Assembly: GCA_900547995.1 (NCBI GenBank)
Contig: URIY01000059.1
Span: forward strand, 1-6,720
Direction: 5' to 3'
Source of the DNA: an uncultured Mycoplasmatota bacterium
GTDB lineage: Bacteria > Bacillota_I > Bacilli_A > RF39 > UBA660
Length of the DNA: 6,720 nt
In this document: one piece after another, positions 6,314 to 6,720 of the stretch
Layout: every line of letters starts with the position of its first letter
How positions within the stretch are numbered: position 1 is the stretch's first letter
Made by a program: the position numbers and the translations under genes
The notes under the pieces: generated by a model
What the model saw: only the letters and a program-made list of their open reading frames with translations
What the model was told of the DNA's origin: nothing
Database searches by the model: none

Positions 6314-6593
6314 TTTTTTCACTTCCATTCTTTTTTATAATTTCAATCTCGTCATTTGAAACAATACTAATATATTTTATATTATTATCAATATTTAGTC
6401 TAGTAAGCTCAGTTATATTTAATTCTTTTTTTATAAACTCTAAACGGATTTGATTATATAATTCACTATATTTATCAAAAGAAGTTCTTAGATATTTGAT
6501 AAATAATTGAGCCTGAATATCTAAATTAGTTCTTTTAGTATTATTTATTAACTCTTTTATATTTTGAAAATCATTGTTACTCCTTAACTTCAT
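6306..6593 (-). CDS. Hypothetical 95-residue helical protein upstream of rbgA
   Basis: This small protein is not recognised. It is mostly predicted helix, charged and Asn/Ile/Leu-rich, with no cysteine, tryptophan, signal peptide or membrane segment, so it is probably cytosolic. Residues about 25-60 could form an amphipathic helix, and the last 25 residues contain a short beta-like stretch (KYISIVSNDEIEII). It overlaps the preferred rbgA start by 8 nt, which suggests translational coupling. The ATG at 6593 is the only conventional start in this frame, but it has no Shine-Dalgarno sequence. Instead a strong AAGGAG lies inside codons 3-5 and points to an out-of-frame ATG at 6574. The true start, or the base sequence itself, is therefore uncertain. 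It is likely real because of its length, lack of overlap with larger frames and operon position. Confidence 0.6.
   Translation of the reverse strand: MKLRSNNDFQNIKELINNTKRTNLDIQAQLFIKYLRTSFDKYSELYNQIRLEFIKKELNITELTRLNIDNNIKYISIVSNDEIEIIKKNGSEKNE
6320..6326 (-). promoter_or_regulatory. Ribosome binding site that decides the rbgA start
   Basis: GGAAGTG matches the GGAGGTG consensus at six of seven bases and lies 6 nt before the ATG at 6313. The alternative ATG at 6328 overlaps this element and has no comparable site of its own, so the shorter 296-residue protein is preferred. Confidence 0.6.
6580..6585 (-). promoter_or_regulatory. Strong Shine-Dalgarno AAGGAG inside the 95-residue gene
   Basis: AAGGAG lies 5 nt before an ATG at 6574. 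That ATG opens only a five-codon frame (MIFKI, TAA at 6557-6559) in a different register from the 95-residue protein. One extra T in the short T run just after this ATG would join it to the longer frame and give an 89-residue protein with an ideal ribosome binding site. This site therefore bears directly on where the gene starts. Confidence 0.5.
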
Positions 6594-6604
6594 TTAACAA
6601 TTTT

Positions 6605-6720
6605 TTATTTTATGCCTTCAAGTTTCTTTTGTTCTTTTGTTTCTAATTGTTTCTTTTCTCTTTCTAGTTCTTTTAAACTCCTTTTAGGTGTCGGCATTTC
6701 TTCGGGCATCATTCCACCAA
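6605..6720 (-). CDS. C-terminal fragment of an unidentified protein
   Basis: This is an open frame entering from the right edge of the window and ending in TAA. Only 37 complete codons are visible. The fragment begins GGMMPEEMPTPKRSLKEL and continues as a strongly charged Lys/Glu/Gln-rich helical tail ending KKLEGIK. The stop lies 11 bp before the ATG of the next gene, on the same strand, so co-transcription is likely. A Gly-Met-rich turn followed by a charged tail is common at the C-termini of ribosome-associated and membrane-insertion proteins, but nothing here is diagnostic and I do not assign a family. It is favoured over a chance frame because the frame is continuous, its amino-acid composition is protein-like, and its stop sits just upstream of the next start. 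Confidence 0.55.
   Translation of the reverse strand, partial: GGMMPEEMPTPKRSLKELEREKKQLETKEQKKLEGIK

Noticed and set aside
6314..6328. Five-residue N-terminal extension of RbgA (ATG at 6328)
   Set aside because: The best ribosome binding site (GGAAGTG) serves the ATG at 6313, and the family signature begins just after that start.
6177..6359. Plus-strand open frame of 60 codons with a hydrophobic end
   Set aside because: It is antisense to the rbgA N-terminus and the end of the 95-residue gene. The hydrophobicity comes from reading complementary Lys/Asn/Glu codons; no separate evidence for a gene.
1..6720. CRISPR array, transposon, tRNA or toxin-antitoxin system
   Set aside because: No regularly spaced repeats, transposase-like frames, tRNA-like cloverleaf sequences or paired small toxin/antitoxin genes were seen; the CPBP gene is not beside a bacteriocin or defence gene in this window.

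Overview
The window is a very AT-rich stretch of a bacterial chromosome with every credible gene on the minus strand, so transcription runs from high to low coordinates. Gene content (SigH-type sigma factor, Mini-RNase III, RbgA), AGGAG-type ribosome binding sites and base composition point to a low-GC Gram-positive (Bacillota, possibly a host-associated Bacilli or Erysipelotrichia-like lineage). The standard genetic code is used: three recognisable genes end in TGA, tryptophans are read from TGG, and no protein needs TGA read through. That argues against Mycoplasma or Spiroplasma. I cannot name a species.

In order of transcription, the first block (6720 to 3724) contains the 3' end of an unidentified gene, a 95-residue protein of unknown function, rbgA (ylqF, a 50S assembly GTPase), mrnC (Mini-RNase III), rlmB (a SpoU/TrmH-family 23S rRNA methyltransferase) and a sigH-like sigma factor. 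Junctions range from short overlaps to about 20 bp, so this looks like one operon. Three consecutive genes act on 23S rRNA or the large ribosomal subunit. In many Firmicutes the comparable order is cysS-mrnC-rlmB-yacP-sigH. Here rbgA takes the place of cysS, and yacP is missing between rlmB and sigH.

A 94-bp gap (3630-3723) follows sigH. It holds a weak A/U-only hairpin that may be a terminator and a good sigma-A-type promoter. That promoter drives the second block: a short NfeD-family membrane protein, an SPFH/stomatin-family protein (2-bp gap) and a CPBP-family putative intramembrane protease that starts with GTG inside the end of the SPFH gene. NfeD plus stomatin is a recurrent membrane pair; the tightly coupled CPBP protease is the more interesting part.

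A second promoter, with an extended -10, lies in the 55-bp gap before cysS (cysteinyl-tRNA synthetase, 17-1459). No T-box leader fits there. Just past the cysS stop, an ATG with a plausible ribosome binding site may begin another gene that leaves the window at base 1.

No mobile elements, CRISPR arrays, tRNA or rRNA genes were seen, and no stretch over 300 bp lacks a gene. Nothing here is clearly a new biological system. The items most worth checking are the odd start region of the 95-residue gene, the NfeD-SPFH-CPBP cassette, the rearranged cysS/mrnC neighbourhood, and small repeats or dyads in rlmB, the NfeD gene and the end of cysS.
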